Positions 11,207 through 22,147 of a stretch of DNA of 64,000 nucleotides are shown here, one piece after another. A program made the position numbers and the translations under genes. This DNA comes from Tribonema minus (lineage: Eukaryota > Sar > Xanthophyceae > Tribonematales > Tribonemataceae). The stretch spans positions 434,001 through 498,000 of the forward strand of contig JAFCMP010000024.1 of the NCBI GenBank assembly GCA_017506865.1. Reading direction: 5' to 3'. The notes beneath the pieces are model-generated. The model was not told where the DNA came from, did no database searches, and worked only from the letters and a program-made list of their open reading frames with translations. Positions within the stretch are counted from its first letter, which is position 1; each line of letters starts with the position of its first letter.

Positions 11207-11629
11207 TAGGTGGGCGCACCGCCAACTTCTTGTTTGTTGAATTTGAGGTGGAGTGAGCTGTGATACTGCAGGTTGGCACTGCACGCTCAGCAGGTGACAT
11301 TGGAGTAGAAGTCAGCTTGAAGTTGACAGTCAGATGACACAGGGCCACAAATTCAATAGGGCATCTGCTGCAACCAACTTCAACGATACAAGCAGCTAAA
11401 GTAGAGCGTGGGACCTTGACAAATGGCCACGCACTTCCAAAGGCCCGACCACAGTGCACCCAGACCAATCCGGGAGGCTCAAGTCATGTCCACTCACCGT
11501 GGTGGCGATCCGTGACCACTCTACTTGAATGGTCCAGCCCATGTGCATACCGGTGATTCGCTGAGGGTGTCGTCGACAATGTCTTCCTCCCAGTCCTTGT
11601 CTTGTTGTCATCGGAGGATTGAAGGACTT

Positions 11630-11745
11630 CAGGATGTGTGCACTAGTGCTCTCGGCGAATGCCAAACCTGCGAAGGCTTTGTGCGCCACACCTGCAATCA
11701 CCACCCTGTGGTCTACGGCAAACTCCCGCACATTGCCTATGCCCG
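11630..11745 (+). repeat. Plus-strand copy of the ~115 bp inverted repeat
   Basis: Partner of 10320-10440; the two lie on either side of the MITE in opposite orientation. No coding potential is convincing. Confidence 0.6.
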
Positions 11746-12720
11746 GGGGAATCATCGGCAATGATGTGGCTTGCGGCAGAACAGCTGCTGACCGTGCGGG
11801 ACATCAACGATTGTCAGGCAAGCAAGGTGAGCGGTGATGCAAATTGGCCTGCAAGAGACTGATGCGGACGCCACCTTCAAGCATGCAAGGCTGGCTGCGT
11901 GTGCTGCTTTTGAGTGGAAATGACCATTTGTTGTGCTGGTGGTTGGCGATCGCCTCAGGCGAACTCGCTCTCGATGGAGCCATAGAACTGGCTTATGCTT
12001 GCAGGCGGCAGCTGTGTTCCTTGCGTTAGGCCGTTGTGTTGTGCATGTTATGCATGTGATGGGCCGGTGGTGTTGGCATGTTTGTTGCACTGCAGCTGTT
12101 GTTCACTCACACAATCGTTGGCTTTGTGACCGCGTGGTTGTCTGTTTCACTTTGGCAATGCTGTTGTCACGACAGCGGTAGGTTGTGGGCTTTCCAGGAC
12201 GAGTTCGATCCAGGAACGTGCGGCGGAAGCGCTGTGCACTGGCCACCACAACCCCGTCTCTAGACCCGCACACTGACGGCACTCAGTGGATCCGGGCAAA
12301 CTGCACCTGCAACTGCGCCTGACGCGCGGCTGCTGCTCTGTGTGTTTTGCTACATGCACAAAGCATCGGTGGTGCATCATAATGTCAAGTCAGATCAGAG
12401 CTTGGACATGCATAGACAACCTTGCAGTGAAATCCAGTGAAGCTGCAGAGGATGTCGCATTTGCACTGCGTTTGCTTTGGTATAATGTGCGGCGGTGGCT
12501 GCTGGCATGCGCTGTGTGTGCCCCCGTGCTCTGTACGGTCTACCATGCGCACACGATAAGTTGTGCATGGGGCAAGTAAGATTTTACAACCATATGATTT
12601 TTTTTGTGAAAGTAAATGCTAGGCAGTATCTAGCTTCTGTTCTGGATCTTCCTGTCATGGCACCGCTGTGTCGCTCTTGCCTGCAGAGTTACTACTACAC
12701 TCCAAATGTTGTGTTGGTAC

Positions 12721-12967
12721 TTTTTATTAATTCTCGCCCAGGGCGCGAAAAAGCCCAGATGATTGGCATCTAGCTGTACTTTTTATTAATTCTCGCTCAG
12801 GGCGCGAAAAAGCCCAGATGATTGGCATCTAGCTGTAAGGAATCTACATGTCGTATGACAGTCTGAAAGTGTCGCAACGACAACCACTCAAACGCCACCG
12901 CCGCCAAATGGCATCTCGGGGTCCTCCCCTACGTCCTCCTCCATGTGCCCCCCCCCCCTGGATTCAT
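12721..12967 (-). mobile_element. Truncated LINE tail, two nested 3' ends
   Basis: A ~190 bp sequence matches the 3' end of the broken LINE at 31593. It includes the last coding stretch (HMEEDV...[11 protein letters not shown]), the palindrome GGGCTTTTTCGCGCCC, and a TTAATAAAAAGTAC end. An extra ~60 bp tail-only copy (12721-12778) abuts the longer one (12781-12967), so a second tail joined at the same GTAC. The fragment stops at the C-run (a G-run on the sense strand) plus a few bases. Confidence 0.85.
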
Positions 12968-13241
12968 CTAGCTGTACATCTGCCGTCGAACTTGAAGGAA
13001 GCGGGCTGGGTTCAACTTCTTGCTGGAAAACTGCAGTACCACAAAACACAACCAAAAGTCAGAGAGGGGGAGTGTGGTATCCGTCTCTCACGTACGTGAC
13101 GTAAGACTCATTGAAAGAAGGACTTGAAGTTAAAAGACTCGGGCCTGCAGCGAGTGAGAATCGACTCTAAAATATTCGAGTGCCGCGCTCAACCGGATCT
13201 TGTAAAGCAGAAGAAGGCAAGGAAGAGAGCCAAGACAAAGC

Positions 13242-16200
13242 ATGGCGAGGACGGTGGTGCTGCAGGCGCTCGTGGCCGCCGCCCTTGTTGGTGGTGGTTG
13301 GTCTTTCGTCCAGCCCTCTGCACGCCCGGCAGTTCGTTCCCCACGATCTGCATGCAATGCGGTGGCTCCTCTGCTGCCTTCACATGCATACAGGGTCAGC
13401 GAGCCTGCCAGTGGCGCCAGCAGGCATATGCAGCCCTTGCGCATGAGCGCAGCGGCGGCGCCTGCAACCGATGGGCCCGCACAGAAAGCCAAGCGGCTCA
13501 AGGTGCTCGGATACTTTGTGCTTTGGTGAGTGAGTGTTGAGTTATGCTTGCGCTGCACAGGCTTTGGACGCCAACCCGCGCGTCTGAGTGGAATGTTCAT
13601 GTGCTGCGACATGCTGATGCTGGCGCACTTGTCGGCTGTTGTGTCGTCTTGCATGATGTGTTTTGGATCTTTGAAATTCGTAATTTCGTTTTGAAAACAC
13701 CCGCGACACCTTTGCTCTGGTTGTGCTGCCTTGTTGTGTGCGCAGGTATTTACTCAACATTGGTGAGTCAAATGAATCGCTTGTAAAGGCATCGACTGCT
13801 GTTGGTGATCAGCTGGCGTGGCGATCCCGCATGTCCGCCTCAAATGCGGTACTTGAAGTAGAAACAGTGCACGCATAAACGCGCAGTACATGCGCACTGC
13901 ACGATGTTACAGCACCATCGCCTGCCGTGACTTGAGGCTAGATAATGGATCTGCAACGATATGTACTCAATCTTCTGCTGTACTTGTAAACGTCGTCAAC
14001 TGCCAAAGTTGGCCGCACTCAGAATTCGCACCGCGCACCACCTAGCCTCGTGGTTTAAGCTCCCTAGTGTGTTTTGATGGTGATGTGTAGGCTGCTTTTA
14101 ATGGCGCACAAGGCGTTGACAGACAGCACTCACCCTACTTCTTCTGTTGACGGAACACGGTGTCAACATAACCTGCATGCGGAAACAATCGGGTTGGACC
14201 ACGCACAGCACGTGCGCCAGTGAGGTCAAAGCTTTGCCCGTTCCATGTCCAGTTATGTCCATTTGGCGAAATGCACACTGCGGTTTGTTTCTGTCATGCC
14301 GTCGGTCTGGACGATTGCCATGTGTCGGTCTTCTTGCCCCACTGTCTGCTTGAAGGTGAACGTGCATGGAGACTTGCACAACTGCCGCAGAGACGCGCAG
14401 GCGCATGGCGGCGCCACCTACACGACGTCACGGATACGATCGGAACGACACGACGTCATTGATGCGATTAATTAATTAAACCACGTTATTTTACTGCGTC
14501 CGACGTGTGCGCCGCAACCGCAGGGTACAATATCTCAAACAAGGCGACGCTGAACCGCGTGGCGCTGCCGTGGCTGGTGTCATCGGTGCAGCTCGTTATC
14601 GGATCCATGTACATTGCGCTGGTGTGGGGGCTCAAGCTCAGGAAGGCGCCCAAGCTCAGCAAGGCGAACCTTAAGACGGTGTTCCCGCTCGCGGCGCTGC
14701 ACACCACCAGCCACATCTCCGCCGTCATCGGCCTCGGCGCTGGTGAGTTTCTCTGCAGTGGCGCCGGTTGTTTCTTACTGAAAACATCGTTTAAACAATA
14801 CGGGTTTGAAAAAAAGAAGAGCGCGCAGATTTTGTGCTGGTAGTCTCTGAGCCTTGCTTCCAAAAAGGGGGTTACCGTAGTCTATAATTAAGCCCATGGG
14901 GCGACTTTTTTATGAGAGCGAAAAAAGGGGGGTGGGGCGTCATTAATATATGGAGGAAAAAAGGGTGGGGCGGATTAATAGTTTAGCCATTACAGCTTAT
15001 CTAATACCATCATGAAGTGACGGGCATCGCCAGCCTTCCCGTTTTCGATCAGCGCGTTGAACCTCAAAAGCCGGTTCAACTCGAACTTGAAGTGCCGGTT
15101 CAAAAAACAAGCACGTGATGGCTGACCGATCAGGAGCTGGCGGTAGGCTAAAGCCAGGCAAGCCATGAACAAAGATTTGTGTGAGGTACAGGAAGGCAAG
15201 CAACGCAGCATGCTTCACGTCTTCCGCAATTGCCTAGCCGGGCCAATTCGGTCTCCGCAACAGCCTCAGCTCAGCCTCCCCACCTGCAACGCAGCAGGTT
15301 GTCGTGCAGATAGAGTCTGAAAGCGACAGCGATTATGCTTCTGTGTATTTGCTGCCTGTTTACGTGATTGCTGCCTTTCTGACTGCTCTGCACGTTGCTG
15401 GCAATTGCTGCTTCGCGTTGTTCTATGTGCCCAAATTATGTGGTGATGTAGTATGAGTCACTGAGTGGATCATCCCTGCAGCATGCGCATGCGCAGAGGG
15501 CACGTTGTGCTGCATATGCATATGCAAAAAGGGGGGGGGGCATATTTTCATGAGCAAATAAAATGGGTAGGGCATCATTTTAGGAGGGCTCGGAAACTCA
15601 TAAAAAAGTCGCCCCATGGGCTTAATTATAGACTTTACAGTACAAAAACAGAGGGCAGATTTTGCGCTGACCTGTGCCAATCTTCAAAGTAGGAAGCGGA
15701 ATGAAAGGAGCACACTGCTGTTCGCATCTCAGAGAGAATTGATCGACCATTGTCGTGCGCCAGCGATGACTGTCACCTTTCACCATTGCATTTCCATCAA
15801 TGCAGCGGACCACCAGGTGTAACTGAATGCTCTCGCACTGCTAACCCAACTGCCGCGTGCTGTCACATTGCTACTTTGCAACAATGGCAGTCCAGCATTT
15901 TTCTGTCCAACTCATACACGCCGTGCATACATGCCTTGGGTTCAACCACAGGCGCCTGTACTCTGCTACGCAAGGCGTCGCGTGATGCCTGCGTCCCTCA
16001 CATGAAGCAGAATTGGGCGTGAAGCTTCGCACAGTACGTGGCACAAACCGTGTATTGATATATGAGCGCCACCGGATTGTGATGTACTCCGACCATAGGA
16101 GAGCATCGTGCGATTGCAGGAGGTGACTCGCCATTTGGTGCAAGTTGTACGTGAGACAAAGTCCTGGGGGCGCTCTTCAACGGCGGCGCTCAGCGCGCTC

Positions 16201-18438
16201 CTCCTGTTTCAACTCTAGTATAAATTTACCAACAGCACGTGAACCTAAACACATCCTCGCCCTTTCTGACACACCTTTGCCCCCCCCTTCCACCCCCCCC
16301 GTCAGGCGCCGTGGGCTTCGTGCACGTCGTCAAGGCCCTGGAGCCGCTCTTCACGGCGGCGCTGAGCGCGCTGCTCCTGCAGAAGTTCATGCCGCTCCCC
16401 GTGTACGCGTCGCTGCTGCCGGTCGTCGGCGGCGTCGCGCTCGCGTCCATGAAGGAGCTGTCGTTCTCGTGGGTCGCGTTCGCGGGCGCCATGGGCAGCA
16501 ACGTCGCCGCCGCGACGCGCGGCGTGCTCGCCAAGAAGCAGATGGGGCAGGTGCAGGCGCCCAACATGGACCCCGGTGAGTGGTGGCCCCGATCGCGGCC
16601 CCGATCGATGGAAGTTCCAGGCCACCATGTGGGACCTGACCTGTGAGCGCCGTCTGTGTACACACATGTACTTGAAGTTTGATGTTGAAGTTGTCACGCG
16701 CGTTTGTGGGCGCCATGGGCAGCAACGTCGCCGCTGCGACGCGCGGCGTGCTCGCCAAGAAGCACATGGGGCAGGTGCAGGCGCCCAACATGGACCCCGG
16801 TGAGCGGCGGCGGTATTTTCAGTTACGCCAATAGGGACCCCCCCCCCCCCCCCCCCCCCTGTATACACACGTACTTGATGCGTGTGACCGTGAGCGCATT
16901 GTCTATGCACACTTATACTTGAAGTGTGATGCTTGAAGTTGCCACGCGTGGCGTGCTTGCCAAGAAGCAGATGGAGCAGGTGCAGGCGCCCACCGTGGCC
17001 CCGTGAGTGTGGCGGAAGTTTCAGTTCGGCATGCATGTATGTACACATGTATACTAAACAAAACTTCAATCACGCACATGACTCGTTCCCCGCAGAGGAC
17101 TTGTACGGCGCGATGACGCTCACGTGCGTTGTACACACGTGTACCGAAGCAAACTTCAATTCACGCATGTGAGACTCCGCCGCAGGGAACCTGTACTGCG
17201 TGATGACGCTCATCGCGTGGGCATGTATGCACAATGTGTACCTAAGCAAACTTCAACTCCCCACGCAGGGGACCTGTACGGCGCAATGACGCTCAATCTG
17301 TTGTATGCACATGTATACTGAACTAAACTTCAATTACGTGCATCAATCATACGTGTGACTCTCCGCGCAGGGAACCTGTACGGCGTGATGACGCTCATCG
17401 CGGCGGCGATCCTCTTCCCCGCGGCGCTGGTGGTCGAGGGCCCGCGCATCAAAGCCGTCTGGGCCGCGGCACAGGCCGCCGGCCACACGTCGCGCGCCAT
17501 CTGGCGCGGCATGATCCTCTCCGGCCTGTACTTCTACCTGTACAACGAGGTCGCCTTCTACTGCCTCAACTCGATCGACGCAACCACGCACGCCGTCGGC
17601 AACACGGTGAAGCGCGTCGTGCTGCTCGGCGTCTCCGTGCTCGTCTTCGGCCACCAGCTCACGCCGCTCGGCGCGACCGGCTCCGCCGTCGCCATCGGCG
17701 GTGAGTCACTGGTTGAAGTTGAATGTGAAGTAGTGTGGTAGTGCTCGTCTTCGGCCACCGGCTCACGCCCCCCGGCGCGACCGGCTCCGCTGTGCCATCA
17801 GGGCAAGTCCTTGTTCAATTTCAAAGGTTGAAGTAGTCAAATCTTATGTGCTGCTCAGCATCGCGGTGCTCGTCAACGGCCGCAGCTTGCGCCGCTTGGC
17901 GCGTCCGGCACGGGCGTCCTCATTGGCAGTGCGTCCTTCCTTGCAGTTGAAGTTGAGGTAATGCAGTGCAGGCATCCCGCTTGTGTCAGTACTCATGTAG
18001 GTGTCGCTCGATGGAGTTCAGTTCAGAAGTTTGCTTCAGCTCGTGCACAGCAATGTCACCGTCACTCGTGTTTTGCACTGCTGAATCGCCGAGCATCCCC
18101 GTTCACCCCGCCTCAGCATGAAAGGGGGCAGTGGTTGCCGCCCTGCCTGTCCCGGAGACGACGCTCGCGTAGCTGCCAATGTAGAACGTAACACACAATA
18201 ATTTGACCATTCTCACCACTACCCCTTGTGCCGCGCCCCCCCCCTCGCACCAGGCGTCCTCGTCTACTCGCTCACCAAGAACCACTACGCCAAGAAGGAG
18301 GCGGCCGCGGCGCCCCCCACGGCGCTGCCCAAGGCCGAGGAGCCCGCCCCCGCTGCCCCGCAGCCGCCGCAGCAGGTGCCCGCGCGCTCTGCAATCGAGG
18401 AGGCGGCGGCGGCCGCGGCGGAGAAGAAGGACGAGTAG
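13242..18438 (+). CDS. TPT: Plastid triose-phosphate/phosphate translocator, complete, six exons, 434 aa
   Basis: Exons 13242-13525, 13746-13762, 14524-14742, 16306-16575, 17371-17700 and 18254-18438 sum to 1305 nt with every phase matching. Residues 1-21 look like a signal peptide, followed by WS|FVQPSARPAVRS, a transit peptide with phenylalanine at +1, so import into a complex red plastid is expected. The rest is a TPT/NST (drug/metabolite transporter) protein: LLNIGYNISNK, HTTSHISAVIGLGAG, FVHVVKALEPLF, VALASMKELSFSW, HAVGNTVKRVV, and about ten membrane segments. The Lys-Arg pair in VKRVV and the Lys in VKALEP are the usual phosphate-ligand residues. It exchanges triose phosphate or 3-phosphoglycerate for phosphate at a plastid membrane. 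The last 50 residues are an Ala/Pro/Glu-rich tail. Exon 2 has only 17 nt. Introns 3-5 contain decoy exon-edge copies, and intron 3 holds a MITE. The exact substrate among TPT, PEP and hexose-phosphate types is inferred. Confidence 0.95.
14875..15640. mobile_element. MITE-like element 2 inside translocator intron 3, 44-46 bp TIRs, TA-flanked
   Basis: The left end (14875-14916, starting CCGTAGTCTATAATTAAGCC) and the right end (15597-15640, inverse, starting CTGTAAAGTCTATAATTAAG) match almost exactly apart from a 2-nt gap. TA borders both ends (14873-14874, 15641-15642). The 766 bp interior has no transposase. It shares the CYGTA start and G-rich subterminal style with the MITE at 10640. The host sequence either side also repeats (GCAGATTTTGTGCTG at 14826, GCAGATTTTGCGCTG at 15656). 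Confidence 0.82.
16165..16210 (+). repeat. Decoy copy of inner 5' part of translocator exon 4
   Basis: GCTCTTCAACGGCGGCGCTC and following bases match exon 4 around 16347-16390 (CTCTTCACGGCGGCGCTGAG). It lies ~130 bp upstream of the true acceptor and is out of frame. Confidence 0.6.
16697..17004 (+). repeat. Two decoy copies of the 3' edge of translocator exon 4
   Basis: The first copy (16697-16801) repeats about 100 bases of exon 4 with about four changes and keeps the donor CCCCG|GTGAG. The second (about 16945-17004) is shorter and more diverged, ending CCCC|GTGAGT. The true donor is 16575|16576. Neither copy has its own convincing acceptor, so they act at most as competing donors. Confidence 0.85.
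17090..17297 (+). repeat. Three decoy copies of the 5' edge of translocator exon 5
   Basis: Acceptor-plus-exon starts recur at 17096, 17186 and 17269, each reading close to GGAACCTGTACGGCGTGATG after a CAG. The true exon starts at 17371. Spacing is 90, 83 and 102 bp. Only the last copy continues in frame through the rest of exon 5. Confidence 0.88.
17740..17940 (+). repeat. Two decoy copies of the 3' edge of translocator exon 5
   Basis: Bases like GTGCTCGTCTTCGGCCACCG through the Gly-Ala-Thr-Gly-Ser codons recur at about 17740-17800 and, more decayed, at about 17866-17930. The true donor is at 17700. Confidence 0.82.
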
Positions 18439-20169
18439 AGGAGCAGGCCCAGCAGCAGCAGCGCTCGGTGATCTGATACAGGGCGCCTGCGGCAGGCAGC
18501 GGCGCGGCGGGGCGGACAGCGGCGGCGGCGGCGCAGAGGCAGTTTTGAGACACCAGATGGAAAAGAACGGAGAGACAGAGAGAGGAAACCGGAGCAGGCC
18601 TGCGCTCTCTCGCGGTGAAGGCGGGGGGAGGGGGCATGTCATGTATAGCTGCAGTCGCGGGGCGGCGCGGCGGTAGGCGGCACTGGGGGCGCGCGGTGGC
18701 GGCGCATGGATGGAGCACTGCTGTGAATGGGCGTGCTGCGCGTCATTTCACACATTGGCAGGGTTGTGGCACTGTCGAGGTTTGGGGTGTGAGGGGGGGG
18801 GAGGGCTGTGCCGTTTTTTGTGTTGCACAGAGGGACCCCCCGTGCGCGCCCGTGTGCCCTCGCTCGCATGGCGCAGCGGTGGATCAATAGCATTGGCGGT
18901 TGGAAGGCAGTGGATCATGCGCTTGTTGCGGTTGCTGGTCTCATTTTGCTGTCATTTGCACCACTCAAGTCCACCCAGTGAGTGAGTCCCGCTTTGAGGT
19001 ACACTGTGCAGCAGCTTCAAGGTGCTTGACAAGAGCGTTCAGTTGCAGCCCTTGTGCATGATTGACAATTTTGGGGCTCTGTGAGCGGTATCAGATGTCA
19101 TGGCGTTTACATCTTCAACCTGCAAGACGCGCCGCTCTGCACTTGAACTTGCAGTTTGGATCACACCTCCAGAGGAACGAAGTATGTAAGGTTGAGCTTT
19201 CCTAGGTACGCTCAGTGCGCAGGTCTCCCTCCCTGGGATTTGATTTTTTTCAGTTACCACTCTGCAGTGCTATTTCGCTCTTGAACCAGTGCATGCAATT
19301 TAGGCTGCTCAGTGCTCAGGTGTCCCTGAGACTTTGATGTTTTGTAAATGTCACCATTGTGCTACATAATGTTGCTTGAACGAGTTGTTGAAATAAGGCC
19401 TCTCTGGGCCAGCAGAACTGCGCTGTGCGAGCAGGAGTACACCACACACCACCGGATCCATGCAAGAGCACTCTTTGAGAGTGGTCCATTGTTCAAGAGG
19501 CAATGCAGGTGACACTCCCACCGTGTCACTGCAAGCCTTAAGCATAGGGCGCACGCAATGCTACCACCCCCCACGGCTCCTAGCGAGTCGCGTTGGACCA
19601 GCGAGTTGCATAGGGGACGCTCAAACCAGCTATCATGCCCAAGGCCTAAATGCGCTATGCTGGGCTGCTAGCATGCATGCGGAAACTATGTCCAAAACAC
19701 CCACAACAGCAGCTGTCACGACCAAGCTCGACGCCACTGCCACTATGACTACCGCAGCAGAAAGGCAGCAACGTGAAAGTCGTGCGAGCAGTGTGCGTGT
19801 GGTCGCAACAACTCAAGGACGACAGCAAGTGAGCGCGCCGCCGCTGTTCTGGCTCTAATGCACGATGGCAAGTGGCGTCAACAGTTGACGTTGCACAACA
19901 GGGACAGCGCTCAAGCAGATTATCGCGGAAGCAGCGCAGGTTGCGTTCAGCGCTGCATGCAAATGCCAACACTGCACGAGCGCCTGAAGACACGCAAAGA
20001 TTTGACATGCACGCATCAACACCAACGCCCTTCTAAAGTGGACATCTGCAACAGGCAGACACGCAGTGCGCATGAACCACACACAATGCGTGGCGCAAGC
20101 GCACAGCTTCAACACCCGGGAGCATCGATGGTGCGAGGGCACAGCACGTGCGTGGGCAGTGCCATGTGC
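18439..20169. other. Gene-free spacer downstream of the translocator
   Basis: It holds the translocator 3' UTR (CAG-rich) and GC-rich unique DNA. A 132-codon frame at 19460-19858 has no recognisable composition or relatives and looks like chance. No RNA gene or promoter is evident. Confidence 0.5.
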
Positions 20170-20353
20170 TTTTTATTAATTCTCGCTCAGGGCGCGAAAA
20201 AGCCCAGATGATGGTCTAACTTGATGCTGCTGTACGGAATCTGCATGTCGTGTGACTTCTGAAAGTGTCTCAACGACAACCACTCAAACGCCGCCGCCGC
20301 CAAATGGCATTTCGGGATCCTCCCCTACGTCCTCCTCCATGTGCCCCCCCCCC
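20170..20353 (-). mobile_element. Truncated LINE tail
   Basis: Same ~185 bp tail family as 12721-12967, beginning on its sense strand at the G-run and ending in TTAATAAAAAG. Flanks GTACATGG/GCACATGG hint at an imperfect target duplication. It sits just downstream (in the minus direction) of the RPAC1-like exon. Confidence 0.85.
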
Positions 20354-20397
20354 ATGTACATTTCGAGCGCTGCTGCAGCGGCGCTCCGCGCGTCACG

Positions 20398-20640
20398 TCA
20401 ACTCTCGTTTCTTCTGCACCTCCTCAAAGTATACATATATGCGAGGGGGCCGCAAGCCTTGGCGCGCAGCACGCGCACCGCCTCCCCGGCGATGACGCAC
20501 GCCGGCAGCGCGTCGCACGGCTCCACGCTGAAGATGAAGTGACCGCTCTTGCGCGTGAGCGTCACGCGCTCTGCCCGCCCCAGCGGCCGCGTGCACTTGC
20601 GGCACAGTGTGCAGTCGCGCGGGAGCGTGCGATGGTAGCG
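20398..20640 (-). pseudogene. C-terminal exon of RNA polymerase I/III subunit RPAC1 (AC40), isolated fragment
   Basis: The frame reads LPRDCTLCRKCTRPLG, then RAERVTLTRKSGHFIFSVEP and ALPACVIAGEAVRVLRAKA, ending at TGA 20398-20400. This is the diagnostic end of the alpha-like subunit shared by Pol I and Pol III (family: PRxCTxCRECxR, HFIFxxESTGxLPPExxxxEAxxxL). The usual STG is CDA here. No other RPAC1 exon can be found between it and the Deltex gene ending at 22148. The sequence just upstream in the sense direction is G-rich rather than the C-rich tract seen before other acceptors here. It may be a duplicated fragment or the last exon after a very long intron. Identity is firm; gene status is not. 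Confidence 0.6.
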
Positions 20641-20699
20641 ACGGCACGCCCCCCTCCCCCTCCCCCTCGCTGCCCCCCCCCCAGCCCCCACGTCCTCAG

Positions 20700-22147
20700 T
20701 GTCGGAGACATTTATGGGGCACGAGGCGGCGAGCTCGCGCCGAGTGAGTAGGGCAGAGGCGTTGTACGTCAGAGCATGAGCAGCGTGGCGATTCTGATGT
20801 CACAGCGCTTTGCAACTACCAAAGAATAGGGCAGAAGCATTGTGCGTAAGGGGTCTGCGGCTACCCAAACTAAACCTAGCCCTAACCCTATCCCTAACCC
20901 CGACCAAGCAGCAGCGCAGGGCGGCGGCGCCGGTGTGACTGCACTTGAGGTAAGCATGGATGCAATTGCATCAGCAGTGTGCCAAGAGTGGCAACCATGG
21001 CACAATGTCTGTGTTCCGAAAAGGAGAATGAGGGCACAGAATCCCAGAGCGCAGCGCTTCAAGAGCGCATTCGTGAAAGCTGCAAGGCATCAATACATGG
21101 GCTGCAGGCTTCACTTGCTTCTTGGCGCCAACCTCTTTACACAACCTAACAATGGCCTCTGACCCGTGCTCTTGCATGTGCATATGCAGTGACTCGCTGT
21201 AGAGAAGCAGACCCATCTGACGAGCCCAGGCGCGAGGCAGCTAGAGTTGGGCATATTGTGCTGACGATACGATGCACTCACTAGCACGATGCTGACCGTC
21301 AGGGCATGTTCGCACCCTGCACAAATTGGGCAGGAATGCGTCCCAAGGGCGTGACACATGCATGGCATGGCAGATCGCCGCTTGCATGACTCTGGTATGT
21401 GCACTCAGTGTCCATTAGGATGGCGGAAACACACGAGCGTCGCCGATCTGTGCGCACTCAAGTGTCATGAACGTGAAGCGTCATGATATGTGCAGCACTG
21501 CTCAGCGCCCAACCAGCCCGGCGCCGACGCCAGCAAGAATGATGACTCAGCATGCATGCGCCGCAAGTCGCAAGCGACGCCGAACCCGTGCTGTCGCCGC
21601 CGACCACAGTTACGGATTTGAGGAAACCTGCACGACGCAAGAAAGCAGCTGCCGGCACACATACTTGGCCTGTGCCATCGCCACCGTGCATAGCCACTGA
21701 CGGCAATATCGACTGTGTGGGGTGTGCTCACGCCACCGCCGCCGCCGCCGCCGCGCCAAAAACGGCGCGCTGCTGTTCGTACGTGCGACGTCGTGTGGAT
21801 CCTAGTCTACCCCTGTCTCTCTGTACGTCCCCATGACCCATGATGCGTGCAACCAGTCACCCCCCCCCCTTCTCCACGAACCCCCTTGTTAAGACAGTGT
21901 TGGCCCCTCCGACAGCGCGCCAGCGCATGCAGACCGTATGTATGTATTGCTGCGGCCAGGTAAAGTGGATTTTATGTACGGGCCGCCGGTATGGTGCGCT
22001 GTGTCTCGCGCCGCCGCCGCCGCTGCCGCCGCTGCTGCCGCAACGCCGCCGTGCATTGACGGGGGGCTGCAGTGCGGCCCACAAGGCTGCGCGGACTTGA
22101 AGTATTTGCCATTTTGTTGAAGTTTTCACTTGGGCAGCAGCGGGCAT
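20700..22147. other. Gene-free spacer with telomere-like tract
   Basis: It contains degenerate CCCTAA repeats at about 20866-20905 and a C/G-rich patch near 22000-22060. No coding exon was recognised on either strand, including missing RPAC1 exons. Confidence 0.5.

Larger units (their letters stand above)
10241..13241. other. Gene-free spacer with MITE and LINE tail
   Basis: No ORF here looks coding. The spacer holds the element's 3' leader (about 10241-10300), a segment at 10320-10440 that recurs inverted at 11630-11745, a MITE (10640-11206), a double LINE tail (12721-12967), and the 5' flank of the translocator gene (about 12970-13241). Confidence 0.6.

Noticed and set aside
19460-19858. 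132-codon plus-strand ORF
   Set aside because: No recognisable domain; Thr/Ala-rich chance frame in spacer.
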